A DNA stretch of 43,894 bases from a virus: positions 1 through 43,894 of IMG/VR virus record IMGVR_UViG_3300006104_001195; one strand, written 5' to 3'. The position numbers and the translations under genes were made by a program. Shown here one piece after another: positions 23,531 to 30,398 of this stretch; position 1 is the stretch's first letter, and each line of letters starts with the position of its first letter. The notes beneath the pieces were generated by a model, which did no database searches, had not been told where the DNA came from, and saw only the letters and a program-made list of their open reading frames with translations.

Positions 23531-24460
23531 ATGAAGGCAGTAATTTTTGACATTGATGGAACACTATGTGATCTGTCACACAGAAAGCACTATGTTACCG
23601 GCACACAACATGACTGGGATTCTTTCTTCAGCAAGTGTGGAGACGACAAGCCTTTTGAGCCTGTGATCAATCTTGTTCGATGGATCCGGCAAAAAGATAG
23701 TTTGAAGGTACTGCTTGTATCTGGAAGGCCTGAGAAAACAAGAGAAGTAACAACTAAGTGGATGCATGACCACAAGGTTCCGTTCGATGTAATCTACATG
23801 CGTAAAGACAATGACTATCGCCAAGACTTCATTATTAAAGAAGAAATACTGAACGAACTGCAGGATAAGGGCTATAAGATTGAGCTTGTTGTTGACGACA
23901 GGAACACTGTTGTGGACATGTGGAGGAGAAGGGGAATTACCTGCCTGCAATGCCGCGAGTGGGACGAGAAACGACCCGCTGCAAGGGTGCCTGTTCTTTC
24001 AATAATGATAGGCCCTTCGGGGGCAGGAAAGAGTTTCTTTTTAGAGAAACTTGTTGAAGAAGGGTCTGTACATTCCTCGCAGATCGTTTCATCAGACAGG
24101 ATACGACTAGAGTTGTGTGGTGATTTTAGAGACCAGACAAAGAACGAAGAAGTGTTCGAGGCATGTCACGAAATCATACAGGCAAGACTAAACAATGGGC
24201 TCGACACTACGTTTGATGCTACCAACCTACGTCGAAAAGATAGGGTCGGTGTTGCAAGCCTAGCGAAGGGCGGACCCGTGAGGTACATTGTTGTGGACAG
24301 GCCTCAGGAGAAGAAAAAGAGGGACGGTGGATGGAGACTAAGTCTTGGATTCGACTTAATCTCTAAGCATTCAATGACATTCAATAGTCAGCTGAAAGAT
24401 ATTCTAAAAGGCGACAATCTGCCTAACGTTGAAGTTATTGATATAAGGGAGGCCACATGA
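23531..24460 (+). CDS. Polynucleotide 3'-phosphatase/5'-kinase (domains in reverse order to T4 Pnkp), 309 aa
   Basis: Residues 1-150 are a HAD phosphatase: VIFDIDGTLCDLSHRKHYV (D7, D9), LLVSGRPE, and a late VVDDRNTVVDMW Asp pair. Residues 155-309 are a P-loop kinase: MIGPSGAGKSFF (Walker A at 161-168), a VSSDRIR segment and FDATNLRRKDR. Together they heal broken RNA ends by removing 3'-phosphate and phosphorylating the 5'-OH. In T4 Pnkp the kinase comes first; here the phosphatase does. The next gene is an RNA ligase with a 4-base overlap (ATGA), forming a repair operon against host tRNA-cutting defences. Confidence 0.88.
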   Translation: MKAVIFDIDGTLCDLSHRKHYVTGTQHDWDSFFSKCGDDKPFEPVINLVRWIRQKDSLKVLLVSGRPEKTREVTTKWMHDHKVPFDVIYMRKDNDYRQDFIIKEEILNELQDKGYKIELVVDDRNTVVDMWRRRGITCLQCREWDEKRPAARVPVLSIMIGPSGAGKSFFLEKLVEEGSVHSSQIVSSDRIRLELCGDFRDQTKNEEVFEACHEIIQARLNNGLDTTFDATNLRRKDRVGVASLAKGGPVRYIVVDRPQEKKKRDGGWRLSLGFDLISKHSMTFNSQLKDILKGDNLPNVEVIDIREAT

Positions 24461-25581
24461 AACACTTTGCTAGAACAGTTCCTTTCGGCAAGCTCTACTA
24501 CAATCTACATGTAGAGGTGGATGCAGGTAATGTACGAAAAGTCAAGGGCCCTGAGGGCTTAGAGCTTTTTTGCTATACAGAAAAGTGTGTATACGAAAAG
24601 AATTGGAATGAGTATACACGTACAGCAAGGGGATTAATACTTGATCCACTGAACTTTCAAGTGGTGGCAACGCCATTTGAGAAGTTCTTTAATGTGGGAG
24701 AGCATGAACAATCCTTGCCTGCATTACCTTTTGAAACCTTCGAAAAGCTTGACGGGAGCTTAATTATCGTGTTCTTCCACAAAGGAAAGTGGAGGTGTGC
24801 CACTAAAGGAAGTTTTAGTTCCTGCCAAGCAGGGTGGGCCGACGAGCAAATAACAAGATTCGAGCACCTGCTGGAAGAAGGTACAACATACCTATTCGAA
24901 GCTATCTACACAGAGAACAGGATTGTTGTTCGATACAACTATGAAGGACTTGTACTTCTTGGTGCGTATGATCCACAAGGCAATGAGAAATGCTCCGAGG
25001 AACTGTGTGCAATTGCAGCACGAATTGCTTGCAAGATGGCGGCTCGTATGAACCACGGAAGCGTGTCGGAGCTTCTAGAAATAGTAAAAATTCTTCCTGC
25101 AACAGCAGAAGGATTCGTTGTTCGATTCTGCAATGGACTTCGTGTAAAAATTAAAGGAGATGAATATTGCCGCATTCACAGGATGGTTAGCAGGCTAACG
25201 CCTCTTGCTGTGTGGGAATCTATGTCTGCGGGAGATGACATCGAAGCTATGAGAAAGGACTTGCCCGAAGAGTTCTGGGTTGATTTTGATACGATTGTTC
25301 AACTTCTTTCTAGGAAAATAAACACAAAAATACAGCAGGTAATGGTAGCGTACAGGGACCTTCGTCTAGGGGAGCTGTCCGACAAAGAACTGGGTCTTCG
25401 TTTAAACGAGTTCCCTGAGGACATAAGAGGCTTCATATTTGCATGGCGCAGGAATAATTGTGACCTTCTCAGTGGAAGGTCAAGAAAATACTTGTTCAAT
25501 TCAATTAGACCTGACGGCAACAGGTTAGACGACTACACGCCGTCATCGACATTCAATCGTGTAATGGAAGAGGCAAAATAG
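24457..25581 (+). CDS. rnlA: T4 Rnl1-like RNA ligase, 374 aa
   Basis: Nucleotidyltransferase motif I is FEKLDGSL with the AMP-accepting Lys at K97 (T4 Rnl1 K99). ARGLILDPLNFQVV and PFEKFFNVGE upstream, TYLFEAIY (III), AEGFVVRF (IV) and RVKIKGDEY (V, K231/K233) follow the Rnl1 order, and the length equals that of T4 Rnl1 as I recall it (374 aa). It seals RNA ends prepared by the preceding phosphatase-kinase, classically tRNAs cut by host anticodon nucleases. It is the last rightward gene; only one base separates its stop from the stop of the leftward endolysin. Confidence 0.92.
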   Translation: MKHFARTVPFGKLYYNLHVEVDAGNVRKVKGPEGLELFCYTEKCVYEKNWNEYTRTARGLILDPLNFQVVATPFEKFFNVGEHEQSLPALPFETFEKLDGSLIIVFFHKGKWRCATKGSFSSCQAGWADEQITRFEHLLEEGTTYLFEAIYTENRIVVRYNYEGLVLLGAYDPQGNEKCSEELCAIAARIACKMAARMNHGSVSELLEIVKILPATAEGFVVRFCNGLRVKIKGDEYCRIHRMVSRLTPLAVWESMSAGDDIEAMRKDLPEEFWVDFDTIVQLLSRKINTKIQQVMVAYRDLRLGELSDKELGLRLNEFPEDIRGFIFAWRRNNCDLLSGRSRKYLFNSIRPDGNRLDDYTPSSTFNRVMEEAK

Positions 25582-25582
25582 C

Positions 25583-26107
25583 TTAAGCCACTGTTCCACC
25601 CGCTTTCACATAAATTTCTTTGACTTGGTTCATTGTGCGTATCGACTGACCAAGAGTAGACGTTGGAAGTGATGCCCATATCCTTCCACACTTCTCTATG
25701 GCGCTTTCAAAGTTACCGGCATCAACGTCATTCAAGGCCTTGCATTCGCGTATCTGCTGTAAGGCTATTGCGTCCTGAGATGCAGGAGAGAAGTCTTTAA
25801 GACCCAGTTGTTTGCAGTACGGGGCATAGTAACGCGCCATGAGCTGGTAGCGCCCAGCTGCATCAGAGAACGCACCGATCTTCTTTATCCAGACTTTGAT
25901 GTTTGGATGTGTTGCGTAGTTTTCGAAAGTGCCTCCCCCAACAATCGCACGATACCCGTCGTCGCTATTTGGGATCTGCGGGGTTCCTTCACTCCATGCA
26001 ATGGTATTCAGGAAGGCTTTACGGTTCACGATTGCTACGCTATCGGAGGGATGTTGTATGAGCGATAAAAAGGCTTTCCATAGCTCAGTGAACATTTTGG
26101 GTGCCAC
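25583..26107 (-). CDS. Lambda R-like endolysin (lytic transglycosylase), 174 aa
   Basis: NRKAFLNTIAWSEGT with the catalytic Glu, then GYRAIVGGGTFENYATHP, AAGRYQLMARYYAPYCKQLG, KDFSPASQDAIALQQI and KCGRIWASLPTSTLGQ follow lambda gpR closely along the whole length. gpR cleaves peptidoglycan of Gram-negative bacteria without hydrolysis. About 25 extra N-terminal residues precede the lambda start; there is no clear signal or anchor sequence. The GTG at 26107 overlaps the stop of the upstream gene; an ATG at 26095 is possible. No Rz/Rz1-like spanin is seen downstream, since the gene ends against the rightward block. Confidence 0.93.
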   Translation of the reverse strand: MAPKMFTELWKAFLSLIQHPSDSVAIVNRKAFLNTIAWSEGTPQIPNSDDGYRAIVGGGTFENYATHPNIKVWIKKIGAFSDAAGRYQLMARYYAPYCKQLGLKDFSPASQDAIALQQIRECKALNDVDAGNFESAIEKCGRIWASLPTSTLGQSIRTMNQVKEIYVKAGGTVA

Positions 26108-26439
26108 TAATGCTTGATGCCGTAATAGAGGTTTATGCCCCAGCCCAATGCGCTTCCAAGCGTAAATATCATGAAAGATCCTAGCTTGGCGAGCAGTTTT
26201 CCTTTTTCCACTTCATCACTTGTGCTGTCGATCTTCGATCCAAGTTCTACGACCATTTCTTTGAGTTCTTCAAAATCTACCAAGCGGCGAGCAGAATCCT
26301 TTGTGTCCTGATCCTTTCGCTCCTGCATTTGTGTCGCGATCCGAGTCACTGTGTTTTCCAGTGAACTCAGACGCGAAACAACTTCCGTCTGATGTCGAAT
26401 ACATGCGTCGATTTGTCCTTGCGAGCATACTAGCGACAT
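26107..26439 (-). CDS. Coiled-coil protein with C-terminal membrane helix (possible holin or antiholin), 110 aa
   Basis: Residues 10-80 are a charged coiled coil (VSRLSSLENTVTRIATQMQE and following), residues about 88-106 a membrane helix (LGSFMIFTLGSALGWGINLY). This order, coil then one C-terminal helix, resembles the haemolysin XhlA type found in phage lysis cassettes. It lies directly before the endolysin with overlapping stop/start, so a lysis role is likely. Start ATG 26439 is 3 bases after the preceding stop. Confidence 0.6.
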   Translation of the reverse strand: MSLVCSQGQIDACIRHQTEVVSRLSSLENTVTRIATQMQERKDQDTKDSARRLVDFEELKEMVVELGSKIDSTSDEVEKGKLLAKLGSFMIFTLGSALGWGINLYYGIKH

Positions 26440-26442
26440 GAT

Positions 26443-26775
26443 TTATGACACCGGCGTTGAAACACCTGTTGCATCCGTCAGAGCGGCCGCATTCGCAACA
26501 GCAGCAGAGATCTCTACTTGCGCGTCGGCCGCAGCGTTTGCTGCAAGTGATCCAGCAACAGCAGCAGCAACTTGCGCCGCTGCTGCAGCGGGATTACCCG
26601 CAAGCGCAATAGGAAGAGCAACAACCGCAGCTTTAAGTGCATCCTTGCCTTCCTGCTGTAGAAGAGTTAAAAAGAAGGCCTTTGCGTAGGGCCATACATC
26701 TTGTTCGAAGAAGTTCTCGAATTTTTGTAACGCTTCGACAGCATCATTTTCGACTGTCTGTACGAAATCGGTCAT
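26443..26775 (-). CDS. Ala-rich putative lysis-cassette protein, 110 aa
   Basis: The N-terminal 45 residues are amphipathic and aromatic (FENFFEQDVWPYAKAFFLTL); the rest is an Ala/Val-rich stretch (AAVVALPIALAGNPAAAAAQ and onward) that could be one or two weak membrane helices or a helical repeat. First gene after a strong promoter (26812-26840) with an ideal AAGGAG site. Position in front of the coil-helix protein and endolysin suggests a holin-like or accessory role; not proven by sequence. Confidence 0.55.
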   Translation of the reverse strand: MTDFVQTVENDAVEALQKFENFFEQDVWPYAKAFFLTLLQQEGKDALKAAVVALPIALAGNPAAAAAQVAAAVAGSLAANAAADAQVEISAAVANAAALTDATGVSTPVS

Positions 26776-26804
26776 GGATAGCTCCTTTCATGGTGTAAAG
26801 AAGA

Positions 26805-26823
26805 CACAGGCATATTACCTGTG
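26805..26823 (-). promoter_or_regulatory. Operator-like palindrome over the lysis promoter -10 box
   Basis: CACAGG (26805-26810), seven bases, CCTGTG (26818-26823): a perfect 6-7-6 inverted repeat whose central bases are the -10 box. The placement is what a repressor site needs. It does not match the LexA (SOS) box, which has CTGT on the left and ACAG on the right. Confidence 0.55.
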
Positions 26824-26840
26824 AAGCAGGAATTTGTCAA
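26812..26840 (-). promoter_or_regulatory. Strong sigma-70 promoter for the lysis genes
   Basis: On the minus strand a perfect TTGACA (26840-26835) is followed after exactly 17 bases by TAATAT (26817-26812). Transcription would start near 26805 and read leftward into the Ala-rich protein, coil-helix protein and endolysin. The -35 overlaps the stop codon of the upstream gene. Confidence 0.8.
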
Positions 26841-27181
26841 GCAGAATCAACCTCAACAGGCATGACTTTGTTAACAGGGTCTCGACGTATTTTAGGGGGC
26901 CACGTGCTTAGATTAACAATCTCACGGCTATTAGGTCTTACGCTTTTGTCAAGAGCATAGTCGCCGTGGTCTCTAGTTACTGTCCCGAATGTAACAACTT
27001 TTTGTCCCCATGTTAAGAAGTCACAGAAGTACTTAGCCCATTTAACACCTGAATTTCTAGCACGAGCACAACGGGCAGAAATTGTCTCGTCACTGTCCCC
27101 AAAAAACAATGTGTTCCCAGCATGGTCGAGAAGATTAAGCCAGTTAATTAAGTACTGCCCAAACAGTTTCAAGAAAATCAT
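26837..27181 (-). CDS. Conserved small phage protein, 114 aa
   Basis: ATG 27181 overlaps the previous stop (ATGA) and is preferred to a GTG at 27193. After a hydrophobic start (MIFLKLFGQYLINWLNLLDH) comes GNTLFFGDSDETISARCARA, a pattern I recall from small proteins next to lysis genes in several enterobacterial phages (GNxLxxGxPxETIS). Function unknown; the mixture of hydrophobic and basic parts could suggest membrane association. Confidence 0.6.
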   Translation of the reverse strand: MIFLKLFGQYLINWLNLLDHAGNTLFFGDSDETISARCARARNSGVKWAKYFCDFLTWGQKVVTFGTVTRDHGDYALDKSVRPNSREIVNLSTWPPKIRRDPVNKVMPVEVDSA

Positions 27182-27402
27182 ATAGGACCCCACACCTTAA
27201 CGACACTCGCCACGCTTATACGCTTAAGCTTTGGCTCAACGGCCATAGCGCGATTGTTCTCGATAATGTCCAAAGCTAAATCCATGCCGTCTGCGCGACG
27301 TTCAACGAATACTACCGTACCTAGACGAGGGTTGCACAGGCTGTTAACACCCTCAGGTTGGTAGCTCACAATCGATTTCTGGCGTATTGGATCAGCTATC
27401 AT
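27178..27402 (-). CDS. Hypothetical protein, 74 aa
   Basis: ATG 27402 has GAGGAAG just upstream. Soluble and beta-rich, with LGTVVFVERRADGMDLALDI and ISVASVVKVWGP segments. Overlaps the downstream gene by 4 bases. No family recognised. The 71 bases before it (27403-27473) hold no gene and no clear signal beyond this ribosome-binding site. Confidence 0.5.
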   Translation of the reverse strand: MIADPIRQKSIVSYQPEGVNSLCNPRLGTVVFVERRADGMDLALDIIENNRAMAVEPKLKRISVASVVKVWGPI

Positions 27403-27473
27403 CACTTCCTCAATGCAAGGTTAGGGGTTTGATCTTTAGTTTGTCCAACTTCAACAAGAAGAAAACAGGTATC

Positions 27474-27770
27474 TTATACGGGCGATGGCATACCAAAACT
27501 TTGCCTGTCGCAATCATTGCCATTAGATTTGGGCCGAGTTCCATAGTCTTCATAGTTCACCCCCAGAGCTTTAAACATCAACGTCATTCCCTCCATCAGG
27601 GACATCATTCCGACAGTCGATTTCACCAAGTCTCTTTGTGTGAAAAACAATGACGCCATTCTATAGTCGCGTTCGCTAACAGCTTTTCTGGCTTCCAATT
27701 CGCATTGCCTAACCGTTCTCAGCAACTCTCGGATCTCGTGACTTGCGATGCTGTGAACGGGTGCGGTCAT
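27474..27770 (-). CDS. Hypothetical helical protein, 98 aa
   Basis: ATG 27770 overlaps the preceding stop (ATGA). The first 70 residues are predicted helical and charged (IRELLRTVRQCELEARKAVS), with MASLFFTQRDLVKSTVGMMS following, and a polar tail. No motif recognised; part of a run of four tightly overlapping small genes downstream of the GH16-like gene. Confidence 0.5.
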   Translation of the reverse strand: MTAPVHSIASHEIRELLRTVRQCELEARKAVSERDYRMASLFFTQRDLVKSTVGMMSLMEGMTLMFKALGVNYEDYGTRPKSNGNDCDRQSFGMPSPV

Positions 27771-27949
27771 TTCTTGTAACCCAGCGTTTCAAAGTAACTC
27801 TTGGCTCTCTGCGCCATCATAATGCGCTTCAGGCCAGCCTCAGCGAGCAGTCGGCTTGTTTTAGCGTCAGAGTCACATATTAGAGTGGCCATCATGCTGA
27901 TATGCTCTTTGGTCAGCCCAACGGCTATAACGTCGCTCAGGTTGGACAC
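27767..27949 (-). CDS. Hypothetical protein, 60 aa
   Basis: A GTG start at 27949 with GAGGAG 11 bases upstream, slightly far. Helical (VGLTKEHISMMATLICDSD, then KTSRLLAEAGLKRIMMAQRA). The two-helix basic end may bind DNA or protein. It overlaps the small gene upstream by 13 bases. Confidence 0.45.
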   Translation of the reverse strand: MSNLSDVIAVGLTKEHISMMATLICDSDAKTSRLLAEAGLKRIMMAQRAKSYFETLGYKK

Positions 27950-28083
27950 GGGTATGTGAACTCCTCGTCTTTGGGCTTCGTCTGTGGCTTTACAGGTTCT
28001 TTATACTCCGGGCGGGGTTCTTCCTTTCTAGCAAAGAAGGATAGACCGGAGATTATAAATCTTTGTGTTGCAGGCTGAGTCAC
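27937..28083 (-). CDS. Small Pro/Lys/Glu-rich protein, 48 aa
   Basis: A GTG at 28083 with GAGGTG 7 bases upstream opens a 48-codon frame ending at TGA 27937-27939. The product starts with QPATQRFIISGLSFFARKEE and continues as a Pro-, Lys- and Glu-rich tail. It is too short for most gene finders, but spacing (10 bases after the GH16-like stop), ribosome-binding site and overlap with the next gene support it. Function unknown. Confidence 0.45.
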   Translation of the reverse strand: MTQPATQRFIISGLSFFARKEEPRPEYKEPVKPQTKPKDEEFTYPCPT

Positions 28084-28092
28084 TAGTGCACC

Positions 28093-28962
28093 TCATGGAT
28101 GTTGATAAGCCGATACATTATTGACGTACATTGTTCTCGTCGTTGTGTCTGTAGGTGTCGTCCATAGCGCATTAGACAGGTACAAGTATAGCGGCAGTAG
28201 GTTCCACGGGTTAGTGTTGTACCTGCCTACCTCCACCCTATCTAGATAAGATATAATGTTCGTGTGATTTATGAGAAGACCGATCTTGTGGTAAGTTCCG
28301 TCGAAAGTAGTTTCTGATGCAGGAAGTGTAACCGCTCCTTGGTTCACAGATCCTACCCAGACGATAGACGTAACAGAATATAGCGTCGGATACGTCTCAT
28401 AAGTCTCAACAGCATCAATTTCAGAGTACTTTGAACCGGGTGTACTCATTGCATTGACACTATCCATCCAGAAGGCAGGCCAAGCGCCAGAGTTGCTGTC
28501 GACGGGATAAGGAAACTTCATTGAGGCTTCAAAATAGCTTGCTCCTGTCGAAGTATTCGGTACGCCTTGTGAGAATCCGTTGTTGCCACTGTAGTCGACA
28601 GACTGAAGGCTTCCGCTCTTCCAGCTTCCCGAAGCATGCGTGGTTATAAGAGACAGTACTCCACCAGACACAGAGTACGATGCAGAAGGAACAGTGTCGA
28701 ACGTAGACGCTCCGTAGGAGAAAGACTGTGGATACCATGTGCAAACGTTGCCATTTGTGCATAGATCGTTCGTCGCAAAGTTCTCATTAAAGGTTTGTGT
28801 GAATCCAGTTAGACTTAATGCGTTTCCTGCGTGAGATGTATCCCAGAAGAAGATGGACGGAACTGCATTATAGGCAAGCGCAGACTTCAAAATGCCACCC
28901 GCATATGACGGGGTGATTACCATCATATAGAGGATGATGCTAAGAAGAGTGCGCTTGAGCAT
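28093..28962 (-). CDS. Secreted GH16-like glycoside hydrolase, 289 aa
   Basis: Signal peptide: residues 1-21 (KR, hydrophobic core, cut after SYA). Then a concanavalin-like glucanase: FNENFATNDLC near the start, a YFEASMKFP strand followed by GAWPAFWMDS, and YSEIDAVETYE with E181, D183 and E186 in the GH16 pattern ExDxxE. GH16 enzymes cut beta-glucans, agars and similar polysaccharides, so it is a candidate depolymerase for host capsule or biofilm. It is last in a run of adhesin-like genes and joined to the upstream gene by TAATG overlap. The Sec signal on a phage enzyme is unusual. Confidence 0.75.
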   Translation of the reverse strand: MLKRTLLSIILYMMVITPSYAGGILKSALAYNAVPSIFFWDTSHAGNALSLTGFTQTFNENFATNDLCTNGNVCTWYPQSFSYGASTFDTVPSASYSVSGGVLSLITTHASGSWKSGSLQSVDYSGNNGFSQGVPNTSTGASYFEASMKFPYPVDSNSGAWPAFWMDSVNAMSTPGSKYSEIDAVETYETYPTLYSVTSIVWVGSVNQGAVTLPASETTFDGTYHKIGLLINHTNIISYLDRVEVGRYNTNPWNLLPLYLYLSNALWTTPTDTTTRTMYVNNVSAYQHP

Positions 28963-29591
28963 TAGTCGGCACCGATGAAATAAGCCTGACCCACAACTGT
29001 CGGGTTAGTTGTGGTCGTAGCAGCATCGAGCTTGGCTTGGATATTAGTGTTAATGCTAACCCATAACCCCTGCGGCACAACCAAGCAGCTGGCAGTCGCA
29101 GCCGGAGCAGAGATGTATCCGATGTCATTGCTTCCGTTGCTGATCGTAAGCACATGGGCAACGGTATCGCGGTTATACATGCAGAGAGAGTTAAGCCCCA
29201 AACGCTTTCCTGTAGTTCCGACAGCTAGGTTGACAAGCGAGGTTGTGGACATGGTGTTGGCGATATTATAAACCATCTCAGGAGTAGCCCCTATCTGAAC
29301 AACCTGAGCACCGTCGGTACGAGCCATGATATTAATAGGCGTTCCGTTCGTAACTGCAGTGACAGCAGAGTTAGCAGCCTGCCCTGTAACGCCTGAAGTC
29401 CAAAGAGAATATAACCCCTTTAACATAGCAACCATCGACCAAGAGCTTGTGGAGTTCGTGGCTGCAGAATCAGACGTTGAACCTTCAGCCGTTGACGAAA
29501 TAGGCTGAGGGTTCGGATTGGGTGTGAAAGACGCAAACGCTAGGCTGGGAAGAGCCAGAAACATTGCAATTGTGATAAGAAGCTTTTTCAT
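28962..29591 (-). CDS. Secreted structural/adhesin-like protein, 210 aa
   Basis: I choose the ATG at 29591, overlapping the previous stop (TAATG), rather than one at 29627; it gives a perfect signal peptide (MKKLLITIAMFLALPSLAFA, cut after AFA). The mature part is Ser/Thr/Asn/Ala-rich and beta-like (STAEGSTSDSAATNSTSSW), typical of phage surface or fibre-associated proteins. Two Cys in the second half could form a disulphide after export. Binding target unknown. Confidence 0.65.
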   Translation of the reverse strand: MKKLLITIAMFLALPSLAFASFTPNPNPQPISSTAEGSTSDSAATNSTSSWSMVAMLKGLYSLWTSGVTGQAANSAVTAVTNGTPINIMARTDGAQVVQIGATPEMVYNIANTMSTTSLVNLAVGTTGKRLGLNSLCMYNRDTVAHVLTISNGSNDIGYISAPAATASCLVVPQGLWVSINTNIQAKLDAATTTTNPTVVGQAYFIGAD

Positions 29592-30076
29592 TAGTTCACC
29601 GTATAGTTGGTTTTTGCACCGTCGCAATGGAACGTCACAGACTGATAGGGCGTGTTCATCACAAGGCTCGTATTAGGCGTTAGGATCGTTCCAGAGGCGG
29701 CAGATACTGTCATTGTATTTGTGCCGCTGAACGTACCACATTCATCCGTAACGACGACCACGAGGCCGTTATTCGTGCCGTTACAAGCAGGGATCGTTTC
29801 AGTCGTGACTGCGCCAGAAGATAAGCACCAGCGGATTTCATAGTCGGATGTAGAGGCCGTGTCGCTTGTTCCCGATGTAATCGTGCGTCCGGCAAGACTA
29901 ATTCCTCCGCCACCCGAATACATGCTTCCCATAGAGATCCAGTTCGTCCCGTTGCAATACGCCATGACGTTGTTAGAGCCGTACGCTATCTCCCCCGCAA
30001 CGCCAGACGGCGAGGTACATGCCGCGTGTGCTGCACACGGCAGAAGCAGGAAGATGAGGACAAGGAGCTTTTTCAT
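29591..30076 (-). CDS. Secreted fibre-like protein with CNGTNW motif, 161 aa
   Basis: Signal peptide: MKKLLVLIFLLLPCAAHA, cut before ACTSPSGVAGE. The following GEIAYGSNNVMAYCNGTNWI is a motif (G-x-I-x-Y, then YCxGTxW) that I recall in tail-fibre and surface proteins of other phages. Several Cys (ACTSP, YCNGT, WCLSS, ACNGT, ECGTF, HCDGA) point to disulphides, which would need an exported location. The rest is a beta-rich domain. Likely an accessory adhesin; unproven. Confidence 0.65.
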   Translation of the reverse strand: MKKLLVLIFLLLPCAAHAACTSPSGVAGEIAYGSNNVMAYCNGTNWISMGSMYSGGGGISLAGRTITSGTSDTASTSDYEIRWCLSSGAVTTETIPACNGTNNGLVVVVTDECGTFSGTNTMTVSAASGTILTPNTSLVMNTPYQSVTFHCDGAKTNYTVN

Positions 30077-30387
30077 TAGGCTACCACTGTAGCTCCGGCG
30101 AAAGCTGGGAGCGTGAGAAGGAACTGTTCGGTCATACCGACGATAGCCTGTTGTACTGTAGCCCCAGAGGCCGGAGCAGTCGCAACATCTAGAAGCATGC
30201 CCGAAACGTCATAGGTTGCCGTTCCAAGAGGAGTCCCGCCAGATGCGAATGTCGGTTGATCCAAGAAGCACAAGACTTGGGCCTGAGCCTGTGGGGGAGA
30301 TTGGTTCAACGCATTCGGAAGGCTAGACACCACATGATAGGTCGCCGTGGCTCCGTTAGATTGCTTGATCGAGGCTTGGATTGGCAT
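30076..30387 (-). CDS. Hypothetical fibre-region protein, 103 aa
   Basis: ATG 30387 with AGGAG upstream; the stop overlaps the next ATG by one base. No signal peptide, unlike both neighbours. Beta-rich (ATYHVVSSLPNALNQ, TATYDVSGMLLDVATA). Could be an intracellular assembly partner for the exported or fibre proteins beside it; inference only. Confidence 0.55.
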   Translation of the reverse strand: MPIQASIKQSNGATATYHVVSSLPNALNQSPPQAQAQVLCFLDQPTFASGGTPLGTATYDVSGMLLDVATAPASGATVQQAIVGMTEQFLLTLPAFAGATVVA

Positions 30388-30398
30388 GTTGGCTCCTG

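Noticed and set aside
26805-26823. LexA/SOS box in the lysis promoter
   Set aside because: The arms are CACAGG and CCTGTG, the reverse of the CTGT...ACAG arrangement of a LexA site.
26920-26960. Second leftward promoter at a TTGACA on the minus strand near 26935
   Set aside because: No -10 box at a proper distance, and it lies inside a coding gene.
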